DNA from: a bacterium
GTDB lineage: Bacteria > Hinthialibacterota > Hinthialibacteria > Hinthialibacterales > Hinthialibacteraceae
Direction: 5' to 3'
Assembly: GCA_016125385.1 (NCBI GenBank)
Contig: WGLV01000041.1
Coordinates: 1 to 64,000 of the forward strand
Length of the DNA stretch: 64,000 nucleotides
The translations under genes were made by a program, and so were the position numbers. Numbering within the stretch: the first letter of the stretch is position 1; every line of letters begins with the position of its first letter. Positions 37,551-48,352 of this stretch are shown here, in pieces. Under the pieces are notes generated by a model. It did not search any database. It had not been told where the DNA came from and was given only the letters and a program-made list of their open reading frames with translations.

Positions 37551-39403
37551 TGAAAGAGAGGTTCGGCTTGCGTTTTCACGGTCTGTATACGCGCTTTTTT
37601 ACGGCGCTGGCCATCGCCGTGATGATGATCGCCGCGCCGGCTCACGCCGATGTGACGGTGAGCGCCGCCGTCTCGCCCGCGATGATCCACGTAAACGAGG
37701 GCGCCAAGCTGTCTGTCACCGTCAACTCCAACGCCAACGATCAACTCAATCCTCCCACGGTTCCTCAAATCCAGGGGCTCAACATCAGTTACCGCAGTCA
37801 GCAGAGTTCGACCTCGTGGTCGATGGTCAACGGCCAGACCACCACGTCACGCTCGCTGATTTATGAATACGACGTACTGGGGCTCGCCGAGGGCGATTAC
37901 GAACTCAAAGATATCCGCGTCCCCACCGCAAATGGATTCGTGGCGGCGAATCCGGTTTCACTGAAAGTGCTGGCGGCGGATGCGCCCGCCCCCACCGCTG
38001 AACCTCAATCTCAGAGCCAGACGCCCGACACCAGCCAGCAGAGCAACCCGTATGGCGTGTATTTCGTGGGTCAGCTCGATAAAGAAGAGGCCTATGTCGG
38101 CGAGCAGGTAATCCTGACCTATTACCTCCTCATCCCCCGCGAACGCGAGGGCGACGTTTCCATTGATAACGTCGACGAACAACAGGGACAGTTTCAGGGT
38201 TTCTGGGTTGAGAAGCACGACCTCGGCCGCAATTTTGAACCAGAGTACCGCTCCGTAAACAACCGGATTTACAAAAAGTATACGATCCTGCGCTACATCC
38301 TCTTTCCGCTGAAAGCCGGCGAACAAACGATACCCGCGCTGAAACTTCAGGGCCGCGTCTCGCGCGCGATGGGCTTTTCCGTTTTCCGCCAGTCCGACGC
38401 GGCGGTGTTTACCTCTACGCCAATCACGCTGAAGGTGAATCCTCTTCCCGAAGAAGGCAAACCGGCGGTCTTTCAGGGCGCGGTCGGCGGATTTGAACTG
38501 AGCGATTCCGTCGATTCCAAAGAGGTAAAAGTCGGCGATCCGGTCACCCTCAAGGTGACGCTCTCCGGTTCGGGCAATATCCGAAACGCACCCTCGCCCG
38601 TGCTTCCCGACCTCTCCATGTTCGACCAGTTCGACCCGACCTCATCACAGGAGGTCAATGTCACCCGCGAGGGCGTGAGCGGAAAGGTCGAATACACCCA
38701 TGTGCTCATTCCCCATGACGTAAACGCCAACGAGATCGGCCCGGTTCAGTTCGCCTATTTCGATCCTCAAAAAAAAGAATACGTCACGCTCAAAACACAA
38801 CCCATCGAGCTCACCGTCAGTGATGCGGCCAACGTGCATGGGCCTTACAGCTCGGGCGCGAGCCGGCGCATCATCACCCGCGTGGGCGACGACTTCCGCT
38901 ATATCCATGACACTCCGCTCGCCTTGAGCGTGATCCCGTTGAGAATGTATCGCGGCGCGGGATTCTGGTTGCTGGCGTTGTCGCCCCTGTTGATCGTGGG
39001 CGGCGCGTTCGCGTGGCGCCGGCGTCAGGACTACCTGTCAGCCAATCCCGACGTGGCGCGCAGCCTCAAGGCGCCGGCGGTGGCGCGCAAATTCATCACC
39101 GACGCGCGTGAAGCGTTCGCCGCGAATGACGCTCACCGCGTCTACGCCGCGTTGGGCAAGGCCATCGAACAGACCGTCGACCATCGCTGGAACCTGGCCG
39201 CCGCGGGATTAACCACGGCCCAGTTGAAGGAACGCCTGCTCGAACGCCAGGTCGACGCGGAATGCGTGGACGAAACCACCCGCATGATGCGGACGGTCGA
39301 CGGCGCGCGCTTCTCCGGTGCGGCGGGTTTTGATCGCCACTCGATCCAAAACGATATCGAGCGGACCGAGTCGATCCTGCAAACGCTGATGAAACAGAAA
39401 TAA
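37550..39403 (+). CDS. batD: BatD family membrane protein
   Basis: This 617-residue protein has a signal peptide (about 1-28, FTALAIAVMMIAAPAHA) and three or more periplasmic beta-sandwich domains with the BatD pattern (ATVNEGAKLSVTVNSN... SYRSQQSSTSWSMVNGQ...). A membrane segment at about 465-487 (GFWLLALSPLLIVGGAFAW) and a cytoplasmic helical tail of about 130 residues follow. It starts one base inside the BatC stop codon (TAATG). BatD is the large partner of the BatA/B VWA proteins. Confidence 0.93.
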   Translation: MKERFGLRFHGLYTRFFTALAIAVMMIAAPAHADVTVSAAVSPAMIHVNEGAKLSVTVNSNANDQLNPPTVPQIQGLNISYRSQQSSTSWSMVNGQTTTSRSLIYEYDVLGLAEGDYELKDIRVPTANGFVAANPVSLKVLAADAPAPTAEPQSQSQTPDTSQQSNPYGVYFVGQLDKEEAYVGEQVILTYYLLIPREREGDVSIDNVDEQQGQFQGFWVEKHDLGRNFEPEYRSVNNRIYKKYTILRYILFPLKAGEQTIPALKLQGRVSRAMGFSVFRQSDAAVFTSTPITLKVNPLPEEGKPAVFQGAVGGFELSDSVDSKEVKVGDPVTLKVTLSGSGNIRNAPSPVLPDLSMFDQFDPTSSQEVNVTREGVSGKVEYTHVLIPHDVNANEIGPVQFAYFDPQKKEYVTLKTQPIELTVSDAANVHGPYSSGASRRIITRVGDDFRYIHDTPLALSVIPLRMYRGAGFWLLALSPLLIVGGAFAWRRRQDYLSANPDVARSLKAPAVARKFITDAREAFAANDAHRVYAALGKAIEQTVDHRWNLAAAGLTTAQLKERLLERQVDAECVDETTRMMRTVDGARFSGAAGFDRHSIQNDIERTESILQTLMKQK

Positions 39404-39412
39404 CGGATTCGG

Positions 39413-40282
39413 ATGAACGGAAAAAACCTGATCGCAATCTCTATCGCGTTTTGCTGGCTGGCGGCCATGACGCCCAGCGTCTCCGCCCAGACCGCCGCTC
39501 AGACCGCCGCGCTCACCGCGCCGGCCACGGGCGCCGCGTCCGTCAATCCCGCGACGTCCGCCTACGCGGTCGGCGCCGGCCCGGATGAGATTCTCCGCCA
39601 GGCCAACCAGTATTATCACGACGGCCGGTTCGACGCTGCGCTGACGGGGTACATGACGCTTGCCGAGGGCGGCGCCGAAAACGGACACCTCTTTTTTAAC
39701 ATCGCCAATACCGAATTCATGCTCGGCCGGCTGGGTGAAGCGATCCTGTGGTATGAACGCGCTCAACGCTACCTACCGCGCGATGAAGACGTCCGCACCA
39801 ACCTGCAATACGCGCGCAATCAGCTGGTCGACGAAGGCTTCAAACCCCCAAAACAGAACGGAACGCTGGGCGCCCTGCTCTGGGTGTACGATAGTTTCAA
39901 CATCCGCGAGTTGTTGAAAATGGGCCTGTTCGCTCTCTGGGTCGCGGCCATGCTGGCGTCGGCCATGATCCTGATCCGAAGTGAAGCGATCCGGCGCTGG
40001 CTGCGCATCCCTTGTTGGGTGGCCCTGTTCGCCTTTATACTGTTTGTTTCGTGCGCGTGCGCCAGAATTTACGTCTACGAAACCGTGGTGGAGGCTGTGA
40101 TCGTCCAGTCGGCGGTCGAAGTCAGAACCGCGCCGGTCGCTGACGCCTCAACCGCGTTTTCATTACATGAAGGCACTACCGTACGTATCCAGCAACAGCA
40201 GAATGACTGGGTATTTGTCCGCCTCCCCGGCGACGCCTCGTTAAACGGCTGGATGAAACGCGATTCGCTTCGCGTGATTTGA
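39413..40282 (+). CDS. batE: BatE-type TPR and SH3 domain protein
   Basis: This 289-residue protein has a signal peptide (1-25), a low-complexity A/T segment, a TPR pair (ILRQANQYYHDGRFDAALTGYMTLAEGGAENGHLFFNIAN... AILWYERAQRYLPRDED), two membrane segments (LKMGLFALWVAAMLASAMILI; WVALFAFILFVSCACARIYVY), and a C-terminal bacterial SH3 domain (AVIVQSAVEVRTAPVADAST... GWMKRDSLRVI). That is the BatE arrangement, and it closes the Bat operon. No clear terminator follows before groEL, only a small GC hairpin (GGAGGC/GCCTCC). Confidence 0.9.
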   Translation: MNGKNLIAISIAFCWLAAMTPSVSAQTAAQTAALTAPATGAASVNPATSAYAVGAGPDEILRQANQYYHDGRFDAALTGYMTLAEGGAENGHLFFNIANTEFMLGRLGEAILWYERAQRYLPRDEDVRTNLQYARNQLVDEGFKPPKQNGTLGALLWVYDSFNIRELLKMGLFALWVAAMLASAMILIRSEAIRRWLRIPCWVALFAFILFVSCACARIYVYETVVEAVIVQSAVEVRTAPVADASTAFSLHEGTTVRIQQQQNDWVFVRLPGDASLNGWMKRDSLRVI

Positions 40283-40379
40283 CGCATCGATTCACTGACT
40301 CTTGAGAACCAATCAAGCGGAGGCGGCGCCTCCGCGGCGAAACCATACTGAATCCATTTACGGATAAGGAGACGTATCG

Positions 40380-42017
<1,638 letters not shown>

Positions 42018-42040
42018 GCAAGAAAGCGAAAGGCGACCCG

Positions 42041-43408
42041 ATGAAACGCATCGCCGCCGATCCCCCTCTGACGCAACGCAACGGCCCGTGGACTCCCGCG
42101 GGCCGTTTTTTGCATCGCTTCCCCGCGCTGGCGGCGATGGGCGCGTTCGTGTTGTTCTGGTTGTATCGCTCGCGCGTGTTTTCCGGCGACGGCGACCAGC
42201 TCGCGCGCCTGATCGACTCGGGGCTGTGGATGGTTCAGACCGAAATTCTCTCTCACGCCGCGTTTCAGGGTACCTACCAGTTGCTTCACCCGTTCGGCTG
42301 GGACGCGCTCAGCGTCATCAACCTGGTTTCCTGCATCGCGGGCGCCGTCTGCGTGTGGATCGTCCTCCGCTTCAACCGCGACTTCACGGGTTGCGATCCG
42401 GTATGGGCGATGGGGCTTTTTTTCTCGTCAGGCCTGCTGATTTTGAGTTGCGGCCACACCGAGTATTACACCATGTTTCTCGCGGGCCTGCTGCTGTACG
42501 GCTATGAAGGCGCGGCCTATCTCCATGGCCGGGGCGGCGCCTTACGGGCCGCGCTGGCTTACTCCTTCGCGATCTGGCTCCATCTCGGCATTCTGTTCGC
42601 GCTGCCGTCGCTGCTGATCCTCCCCTGGCTCAAGGGCGAGATAAAAGATTACAAAGGGCTCGCCCAGGGCTTCATCCCCACCATCGCCGCTTTTTTATTC
42701 AAGGAATTCCACGACGCGTTGGGAATCGCGATTCAAGGGCTCTCCCCCTCGTCCAATTTCATCCCGCTGTTTTCCGATCCGGCCGGCACGCGTTTTTACA
42801 CGATGTTCGAATGGGGTCATCTCGTTGACATCCTGTATGCGTGGTCGATGCGTTCATGGATCTTCTGGCCGTTGATCCTGATCTGCGCGGCGATGTACGG
42901 TTGGCGCGCGTTCTTGCGAAGCGACCGGCTTTTTCTATTAACGTATACGCTGTGCTTCACATTCTTCTGCCTGGTATGGCATCCCAATTTGGGAATCGAG
43001 CAGGACTGGGATCTCTTCGCTATCGAAGCAGCCCCCAGCCTGTTGCTGGCGATGACCTTTTTGCCCGCGTTTCTGGCCAGTTCATTCCGCCGCTGGGCGC
43101 TGGCGATTCCCTTGATCGCTTCGTTCCTGATTGTCTATCACCAGATCGTTGAAGAAGCCCATTTTGGACGCCGGGGTTACGGCGGCGTCAAGATCGAACT
43201 GTCCGAGGACGTCGATTACTCGCTGACCCTGAACGGCGCCATGAAGACGCTCGATTCTCCCACCATGACCGAGGGCGTCTACGCCGTCCGCTTGATAGAC
43301 CGCACTCACCGGCGCACGGAAGAACGATACGCCGTCGTCGTCCCTGGAATGACGACCGTCGTACCCATTGATGTCTCCGCCAGCGCTTCCGCTGAGTCCG
43401 TCCAGTAG
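42041..43408 (+). CDS. Polytopic membrane protein of unknown function
   Basis: This 455-residue protein has about ten membrane segments (AALAAMGAFVLFWLYR; VWAMGLFFSSGLLILSCGH; IFWPLILICAAMYGW) and a C-terminal soluble domain of about 75 residues (KIELSEDVDYSLTLNGAMKTL...), predicted beta-rich. Motif HTEYYTMFLAGLLLYGYEG and PNLGIEQDWDLFA resemble GT-C-type membrane proteins. The ATG at 42041 has AAAGG upstream, but a terminator-like hairpin lies in codons 14-24, so the true start may be the ATG at 42137 or expression may be attenuated. Confidence 0.72.
   Translation: MKRIAADPPLTQRNGPWTPAGRFLHRFPALAAMGAFVLFWLYRSRVFSGDGDQLARLIDSGLWMVQTEILSHAAFQGTYQLLHPFGWDALSVINLVSCIAGAVCVWIVLRFNRDFTGCDPVWAMGLFFSSGLLILSCGHTEYYTMFLAGLLLYGYEGAAYLHGRGGALRAALAYSFAIWLHLGILFALPSLLILPWLKGEIKDYKGLAQGFIPTIAAFLFKEFHDALGIAIQGLSPSSNFIPLFSDPAGTRFYTMFEWGHLVDILYAWSMRSWIFWPLILICAAMYGWRAFLRSDRLFLLTYTLCFTFFCLVWHPNLGIEQDWDLFAIEAAPSLLLAMTFLPAFLASSFRRWALAIPLIASFLIVYHQIVEEAHFGRRGYGGVKIELSEDVDYSLTLNGAMKTLDSPTMTEGVYAVRLIDRTHRRTEERYAVVVPGMTTVVPIDVSASASAESVQ
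42081..42111 (+). terminator. Terminator-like hairpin inside the start of the membrane protein gene
   Basis: ACGGCCCG (42081-42088) pairs perfectly with CGGGCCGT (42099-42106), 10-nt loop, followed by six T (42106-42111). It is 64 bp past the groEL stop and would make a good groEL terminator, but it sits within the predicted coding sequence of the next gene. Confidence 0.7.
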
Positions 43409-43482
43409 CCCGCTTTCACCCGCCCGAAGCGCTTTGTTTCACTCCTCGTTTGCCGTAGAATGAAACCCGCGTCAGCTTTCGT

Positions 43483-43509
43483 GAGAGACGATGATGGTCT
43501 CTCCGTTTG
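43483..43509 (+). terminator. Weak terminator candidate after the membrane protein gene
   Basis: GAGAGAC (43483-43489) pairs with GTCTCTC (43497-43503) around a 7-nt loop; a T-rich but interrupted stretch follows. It lies between the membrane protein and the sugar-transport operon, where a terminator is expected. Confidence 0.4.
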
Positions 43510-43648
43510 TTGATTCGAAAACCGATTTTCACAAAGTTCCACTTGTTTTCTTTTTGCGCTTGTCAGAATACCGTTCGGAATGAACCCCGGTCCACTCGGT
43601 GAACCCGAACGTCGCTTTGGCAACAAAAAATACTGGGAGGATTCAATC

Positions 43649-44662
43649 ATGAAAGTCCGCAACCTGAGTCGCATCGCCGGTTCATTATTCATCGCCTCCA
43701 TCCTGACCGTCTCCCTGTGGAGCTGCGGCGGCCAGAACGATCAACCCAAAGAAAACGCCTCCGCTCCCAGCGACGGCAAACCCGTCATCGCGGTCGTTCC
43801 CAAAGGAACCGCCCATATCTTCTGGCAGTCCGTTCACTCCGGCGCGGTGAAAGCCGGTGAAGAATTCGGCGCGCGCATCGAATGGCTTGGCCCCCAGACC
43901 GAAACAATGAAAGACCAGCAGATCTCCATCGTCGACGACTTTATCACGCGCGGCGTGGACGGCATCGTGCTGGCGCCGCAGGATCAGAACGCGCTGGTCC
44001 CCGTCGTGGAGCGCGTCGCCGCCGCGGGCATTCCCTGCGCGATCTTCGACTCGGGCATCGCCACCGATAAATACCTCTCTTTTGTGGCGACCGACAACTA
44101 CAAGGGCGGCGTGAAAGCCGCTCAGGAAATGGCCCGCCTGCTCGATAACAAGGGGACCTGCATCATCACCCGCGTCGACCCCGGCAGCGACTCCACCATC
44201 CAGCGTGAAAAGGGTTTTGAAGAAACGCTGGCTAAAGACTACCCCGATATCAAAGTGGTTGACGCACAGTACGGGTACAGCGACCGCGAAAAGTCGCGCG
44301 CCGTCACCGAAGACATGCTGACCGCTCACCCCGACGTGGACGCCGTCTTCGGTCCCAATGAATCGAGCACTTTCGGCGCCCTGCTGGCGTTGCAGGCTCG
44401 TCAGATGGCGGGCAAAAAAGTCTTCGTCGGCTTCGATTCCTCCGACGAACTGGTCGAGGCTCTGCGCAAGGGCGAGATCCAGGCGCTGGTGTTGCAGGAC
44501 CCGGTGAACATGGGCTATCGCGGCGTCGAAGCCATTATGAAACACCTGAAAGGTGAAGAAGTACCCAAGCGGATCGACACCGGCGTCTATGTCGTGACGG
44601 CTGAAAACATGGATCAGCCTGATTACAAACGGCTGCTCGAACCGGAACTGCTGGACGAATAA
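43649..44662 (+). CDS. Sugar-binding lipoprotein of a ribose-type ABC importer (copy 1)
   Basis: This 337-residue substrate-binding protein has a lipoprotein signal (SILTVSLWSCGG; C27 would be lipidated) and the RbsB/LacI-type periplasmic fold (VIAVVPKGTAHIFWQSVHSGAVKAGEEFGARI... QISIVDDFITRGVDGIVLAPQDQNALVPVVERV). Such proteins bring pentoses, hexoses or autoinducer-2 to the permease. It opens a four-gene transporter operon. GGGAGG eight bases before the ATG sets the start. A 32-residue block from QYGYSDREKS to DAVFGPNE is identical in the following gene, showing a recent duplication. Confidence 0.94.
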   Translation: MKVRNLSRIAGSLFIASILTVSLWSCGGQNDQPKENASAPSDGKPVIAVVPKGTAHIFWQSVHSGAVKAGEEFGARIEWLGPQTETMKDQQISIVDDFITRGVDGIVLAPQDQNALVPVVERVAAAGIPCAIFDSGIATDKYLSFVATDNYKGGVKAAQEMARLLDNKGTCIITRVDPGSDSTIQREKGFEETLAKDYPDIKVVDAQYGYSDREKSRAVTEDMLTAHPDVDAVFGPNESSTFGALLALQARQMAGKKVFVGFDSSDELVEALRKGEIQALVLQDPVNMGYRGVEAIMKHLKGEEVPKRIDTGVYVVTAENMDQPDYKRLLEPELLDE

Positions 44663-44677
44663 CCGGAGCCTTTCGGA

Positions 44678-45697
44678 TTGAAAGCGAACCCAATCATGAA
44701 TGGAATTCCACGTTCCATCGTTAGCGGCGTTTTCTGTTGCGCGGCGGTTTTATTCGCCGCGCTTTCATGGATGGGCTGCGGCGCGCAGCCCGATCGGGAA
44801 AACGGCGCTTCGCTGACCATCGGCATGGTTCCCAAAAGCACCGCGCATGTCTTCTGGAAAACGGTTCACGCGGGCGCGCTGGCCGCCGCGAAAGAAGCCA
44901 ACGCCGAGTTGATCTGGATCGGCCCTCCGACCGAAACCGAAAAGGACCAGCAGGTCGCCATCGTCGACGATCTGATCACCAAACGGGTCGATGGCGTCGC
45001 GCTGGCGCCGCAGGATCAGGAGGCGCTCGTCCCCGCCGTCGAACGTGTCGCCGCCGCGGGAATCCCATGTGTGATCTTCGATTCCGGCCTCAGCTCTGAC
45101 AAATACGCTTCCTTCGTCGGGACGGACAACTACCTCGGCGGCGTCAAGGCGGCTCACGAAATGGCCCGTCTGCTGAACAACAAAGGCGGCGTCATTATCG
45201 TCGGCGCTCATCCCGGCAGCGAATCGAATACCCAGCGCGAACGCGGATTTGAAGAAACGCTCGCGAAAGAATATCCAGATATTCACGTCATCGATAAACA
45301 ATACGGCTACAGCGATCGCGAAAAATCACGCGCCGTCACTGAAGATATGCTGACCGCTCATCCCGATGTGGACGCCGTCTTTGGCCCCAACGAACCGTGC
45401 ATCTTCGGCGCACTGCTCGCTCTGCAGGCTCGCCGGATGGCCGGTTCGAAAACAGTCGTCGGCTTTGACTCCTCCGACGAATTGATCGACGCGATGAAGA
45501 CCGGCGAAGTCCACGCCTTGATTTTGCAGAACCCGTACCGCATGGGCTACATGGCCATTCAAACCATGATCGAGGCGATCCACGGCGAGACTACGCCCAA
45601 ACGTATCGACACCGGCGTATACGTCGCCACGCCGGATAACCTGGAAGAAGCGGATATTCAACAGCTGCTTCATCCCGATCTCAAAGGCGATCTGTAA
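44678..45697 (+). CDS. Sugar-binding lipoprotein of a ribose-type ABC importer (copy 2)
   Basis: This 339-residue paralogue of the preceding protein has the same fold and a lipobox (FAALSWMGCGAQ). The two differ mostly at the N-terminus and around the ligand pocket (for example SSTFGALL versus PCIFGALL), so ligand range may have shifted. The start is TTG with GGAG nine bases upstream; an ATG six codons further is possible but lacks a site. The gap to copy 1 is 15 bp, and both are read into the ATPase gene. Confidence 0.92.
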   Translation: MKANPIMNGIPRSIVSGVFCCAAVLFAALSWMGCGAQPDRENGASLTIGMVPKSTAHVFWKTVHAGALAAAKEANAELIWIGPPTETEKDQQVAIVDDLITKRVDGVALAPQDQEALVPAVERVAAAGIPCVIFDSGLSSDKYASFVGTDNYLGGVKAAHEMARLLNNKGGVIIVGAHPGSESNTQRERGFEETLAKEYPDIHVIDKQYGYSDREKSRAVTEDMLTAHPDVDAVFGPNEPCIFGALLALQARRMAGSKTVVGFDSSDELIDAMKTGEVHALILQNPYRMGYMAIQTMIEAIHGETTPKRIDTGVYVATPDNLEEADIQQLLHPDLKGDL

Positions 45698-45736
45698 CCG
45701 GCGCCGCCGGCCGTCAGCGAAGAAGGAAGAGTGATT

Positions 45737-47248
45737 ATGCCCCCGTTACTGCGAATGCAGGACATTCATAAGTCGTTCGGCGCCACCCGCGCGCTGAGGG
45801 GCGTGAATCTGGAAGTGGAAGCGGGTCAGGTGCATATCCTCGCCGGAGAAAACGGCGCGGGGAAGAGCACTCTGATGAAAATCCTGACCGGCGTCCATCA
45901 GCCGGACCGGGGATCGATTGAGTTTCAGGGCCAGCCCTTCCGCGCTCACCATCCCAAAGAGGCGTTGCTCAAGGGCATCGCCATGATCTATCAGGAATTC
46001 AACCTCGCCCTTCACCTGCCGGTTCACGCCAACATCTTCCTCGGTCACGAACACGGCGGACGATGCCTGCTTGACTTCACCGCTCAGCGCCAGAAAACGC
46101 GCGCCCTCTTTGAACGCTTCGGGCTGGATATCGATCCGGACGTCCCCGTCGGGCGGTTGGGCGTTTCTCAGCGCCAGATGGTGGAGATCGCGAGGGCGCT
46201 GAGCGTCAACGCGCCGCTTATCATCATGGACGAACCCACCGCCGCGCTATCAAAAAAAGAAACGGCGAAACTGTTCGACGTGATCCGCGCCCTCCAGAAA
46301 GAGGGCGTCGGAGTGATCTATATTTCCCATTACCTCGAAGAATTCGATGAAATCGGCGACGTGGTGACGGTGCTGCGCGACGGGGAACCGGCGGGCTGCA
46401 TGCCGATGAGCGAAGCGAAACCCGAAACCATCATCCAGATGATGGTGGGCCGCAAAATCGAAGAACTCTACCCCGCCCACAACCGCGCGCCCGGCGAAAC
46501 GGTCTTCTCCGTAAAAGATCTCAACAGCACCAATGGAACACGGGGCGTCTCGTTCGAGGTTCGCGCCGGTGAGATCGTCGGCGTCGCCGGGCTGGTGGGC
46601 GCGGGACGCACTGAAATGCTGCGCGCCCTGTTCGGCCTCGACCCGAGCCAGGCCAGTGAGATCGCGGTGAAAGGCGAACGCGTGCTCCGCCCCACGCCTC
46701 GCGCCTTGACGTTGCGCCAGGTTGGCCTGCTATCAGAAGACCGATCCGGCGAGGGCCTCGCTCAATATCTCAGCATCGCGGTCAACCTGACTCTGCCCGT
46801 GCCAGAAAAAATCAGCCGCAACGGCGTGGTTTCAAACCAGCGCCTGCATGAGCTGTCCACTTCGCTGATGCGCGAGATGAACGTCAAAGCCGAATCGCCC
46901 GGTCAGCGGATCAACCAGCTGTCGGGCGGCAATCAACAGAAGGTGGCCCTCGCCCGGCTGCTGGGCGCCGGCGCCAGCGTCTTGCTGCTGGATGAACCAA
47001 CCCGCGGCATCGACGTGGGTTCGAAGGCGGAGATCTACCGCGTCATCAACCGCCTCGCCGATGAAGGCAAAGGCATCGTGATGGTTTCCAGTTACCTGCC
47101 TGAACTGCTTGGCATGTGCGATTCAATCTGCGTCATGCACAACGGGCGATTAAGTCGAAAATACCCGGTCCGCGAAATCGACGCGGACCGGATCATGGCG
47201 TTGGCGACCGGGCTCTCCGAAGACGAAGCCCTCGGCGCCACCGCGTAA
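45737..47248 (+). CDS. Sugar ABC transporter ATP-binding protein (RbsA type)
   Basis: This 503-residue protein holds two fused ATPase domains, as in RbsA/MglA. The first has Walker A GENGAGKST, a degenerate signature LGVSQRQMVEIARAL and Walker B PLIIMDEPTAALS. The second has Walker A replaced by GLVGAGRTE and signature SGGNQQKVALARLL, LLLDEPTRGIDVG. That asymmetry is normal in the family, where only the first domain hydrolyses efficiently. It energises the import of a monosaccharide. The ATG at 45737 is six bases after an in-frame GTG that could also start it. Confidence 0.95.
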   Translation: MPPLLRMQDIHKSFGATRALRGVNLEVEAGQVHILAGENGAGKSTLMKILTGVHQPDRGSIEFQGQPFRAHHPKEALLKGIAMIYQEFNLALHLPVHANIFLGHEHGGRCLLDFTAQRQKTRALFERFGLDIDPDVPVGRLGVSQRQMVEIARALSVNAPLIIMDEPTAALSKKETAKLFDVIRALQKEGVGVIYISHYLEEFDEIGDVVTVLRDGEPAGCMPMSEAKPETIIQMMVGRKIEELYPAHNRAPGETVFSVKDLNSTNGTRGVSFEVRAGEIVGVAGLVGAGRTEMLRALFGLDPSQASEIAVKGERVLRPTPRALTLRQVGLLSEDRSGEGLAQYLSIAVNLTLPVPEKISRNGVVSNQRLHELSTSLMREMNVKAESPGQRINQLSGGNQQKVALARLLGAGASVLLLDEPTRGIDVGSKAEIYRVINRLADEGKGIVMVSSYLPELLGMCDSICVMHNGRLSRKYPVREIDADRIMALATGLSEDEALGATA

Positions 47249-47278
47249 AATCGAAACACATCCTTGGGAGGCGTCGCC

Positions 47279-48337
47279 TTGGAAGGCCAATCCAAAACAC
47301 GCAAATCCGCCGGCCTGATTTTTAAACTCGCCGGAAAACTCGGGCCGTTACTGGCGCTGATCGTCATCCTGCTCGTCTTTACGGTGATCGACGTCTTCTT
47401 TATTTCAAAAGGCGTTTCGAACATGAAGTTCCTCACTCCAGGCAACTTCAGTCAGGTCATCGGTCAGACGGTGGTGATCGCCATCGGCGCGGTGGGCATG
47501 ACCTTCATCATCGTCAGCGCGGGCATCGACCTGTCGGTCGGGTCGCTGGTGGCTTTTACCGGCGTCACCTCCGCCTGGGCGATTACCGGTCTGCTGAAGA
47601 TGCAATGCCCTGAAGCGCTCGCCATGCTCGTAGGGCTGAGCGTCGGCCTTATGACCGGCGCCGCCGTGGGCCTGATCAACGGAGCCGCCATTAACCTGGG
47701 CAAATTGCCGCCATTCATCGTCACCCTGGGCATGATGGAGATCGTGCGCGGCGCCGCGCTGCAATGGACCAACGGCGTCCCCATCTACGGTCTGCCCGAT
47801 TCATTCCGCGCGCTGAACAACGCGGGGCTGACGTTCCCCATGATGGGCCAGACGATCCAGATCCCTTATTCGCTGTTTTTTCTGATCGTTGTGGGGGTGG
47901 CCGGCGCGTTCATTCTGCGCAAGACGATCTTCGGTATGCAGGTCTACGCGGTCGGCTCGAATGAAAACACCGCGCGCCTGTGCGGCGTTAACGTCGAGCG
48001 CGTAAAACTTTTCGTTTATACGATCGGCGGGCTGACGATGGGCGTGGCGGGCATTCTCCACGCCTCGCGCCTCAATTCAGGCCAACCCAGCGAGGCCGTC
48101 GGCATGGAGCTCGAAGTCATTGCGGCGGTGGTCATCGGCGGCGGCAGCCTGATGGGCGGCGAGGGCACGGTATCGGGCGCGATTATCGGAGCCTTCATCA
48201 TCAAGTTTCTGCGCAACGGCTGCAACATCGTCGGCGTATCGCCGTACATTCAGCGCATTGTGATCGGCCTGATCATCATCATCGCGGTGTACATCGACCA
48301 GCTCCGCCGGCGATCCGCCAGCGCATCGAAGGGGTAG
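47279..48337 (+). CDS. Sugar ABC transporter permease (RbsC type)
   Basis: This 352-residue protein has about nine membrane segments and the permease signatures of the ribose family: SAGIDLSVGSLVAFTGVTSAW, a TLGMMEIVRGAAL segment and AVVIGGGSLMGGEGTVSGAIIGAFII. It forms the channel with the ATPase and the two binding lipoproteins. It starts at TTG with GGGAGG seven bases upstream; the frame extends upstream to another TTG without a site. It ends the transporter operon, 15 bp before a small unknown gene. Confidence 0.94.
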   Translation: MEGQSKTRKSAGLIFKLAGKLGPLLALIVILLVFTVIDVFFISKGVSNMKFLTPGNFSQVIGQTVVIAIGAVGMTFIIVSAGIDLSVGSLVAFTGVTSAWAITGLLKMQCPEALAMLVGLSVGLMTGAAVGLINGAAINLGKLPPFIVTLGMMEIVRGAALQWTNGVPIYGLPDSFRALNNAGLTFPMMGQTIQIPYSLFFLIVVGVAGAFILRKTIFGMQVYAVGSNENTARLCGVNVERVKLFVYTIGGLTMGVAGILHASRLNSGQPSEAVGMELEVIAAVVIGGGSLMGGEGTVSGAIIGAFIIKFLRNGCNIVGVSPYIQRIVIGLIIIIAVYIDQLRRRSASASKG

Positions 48338-48352
48338 AAAGCAACTGCTCTG

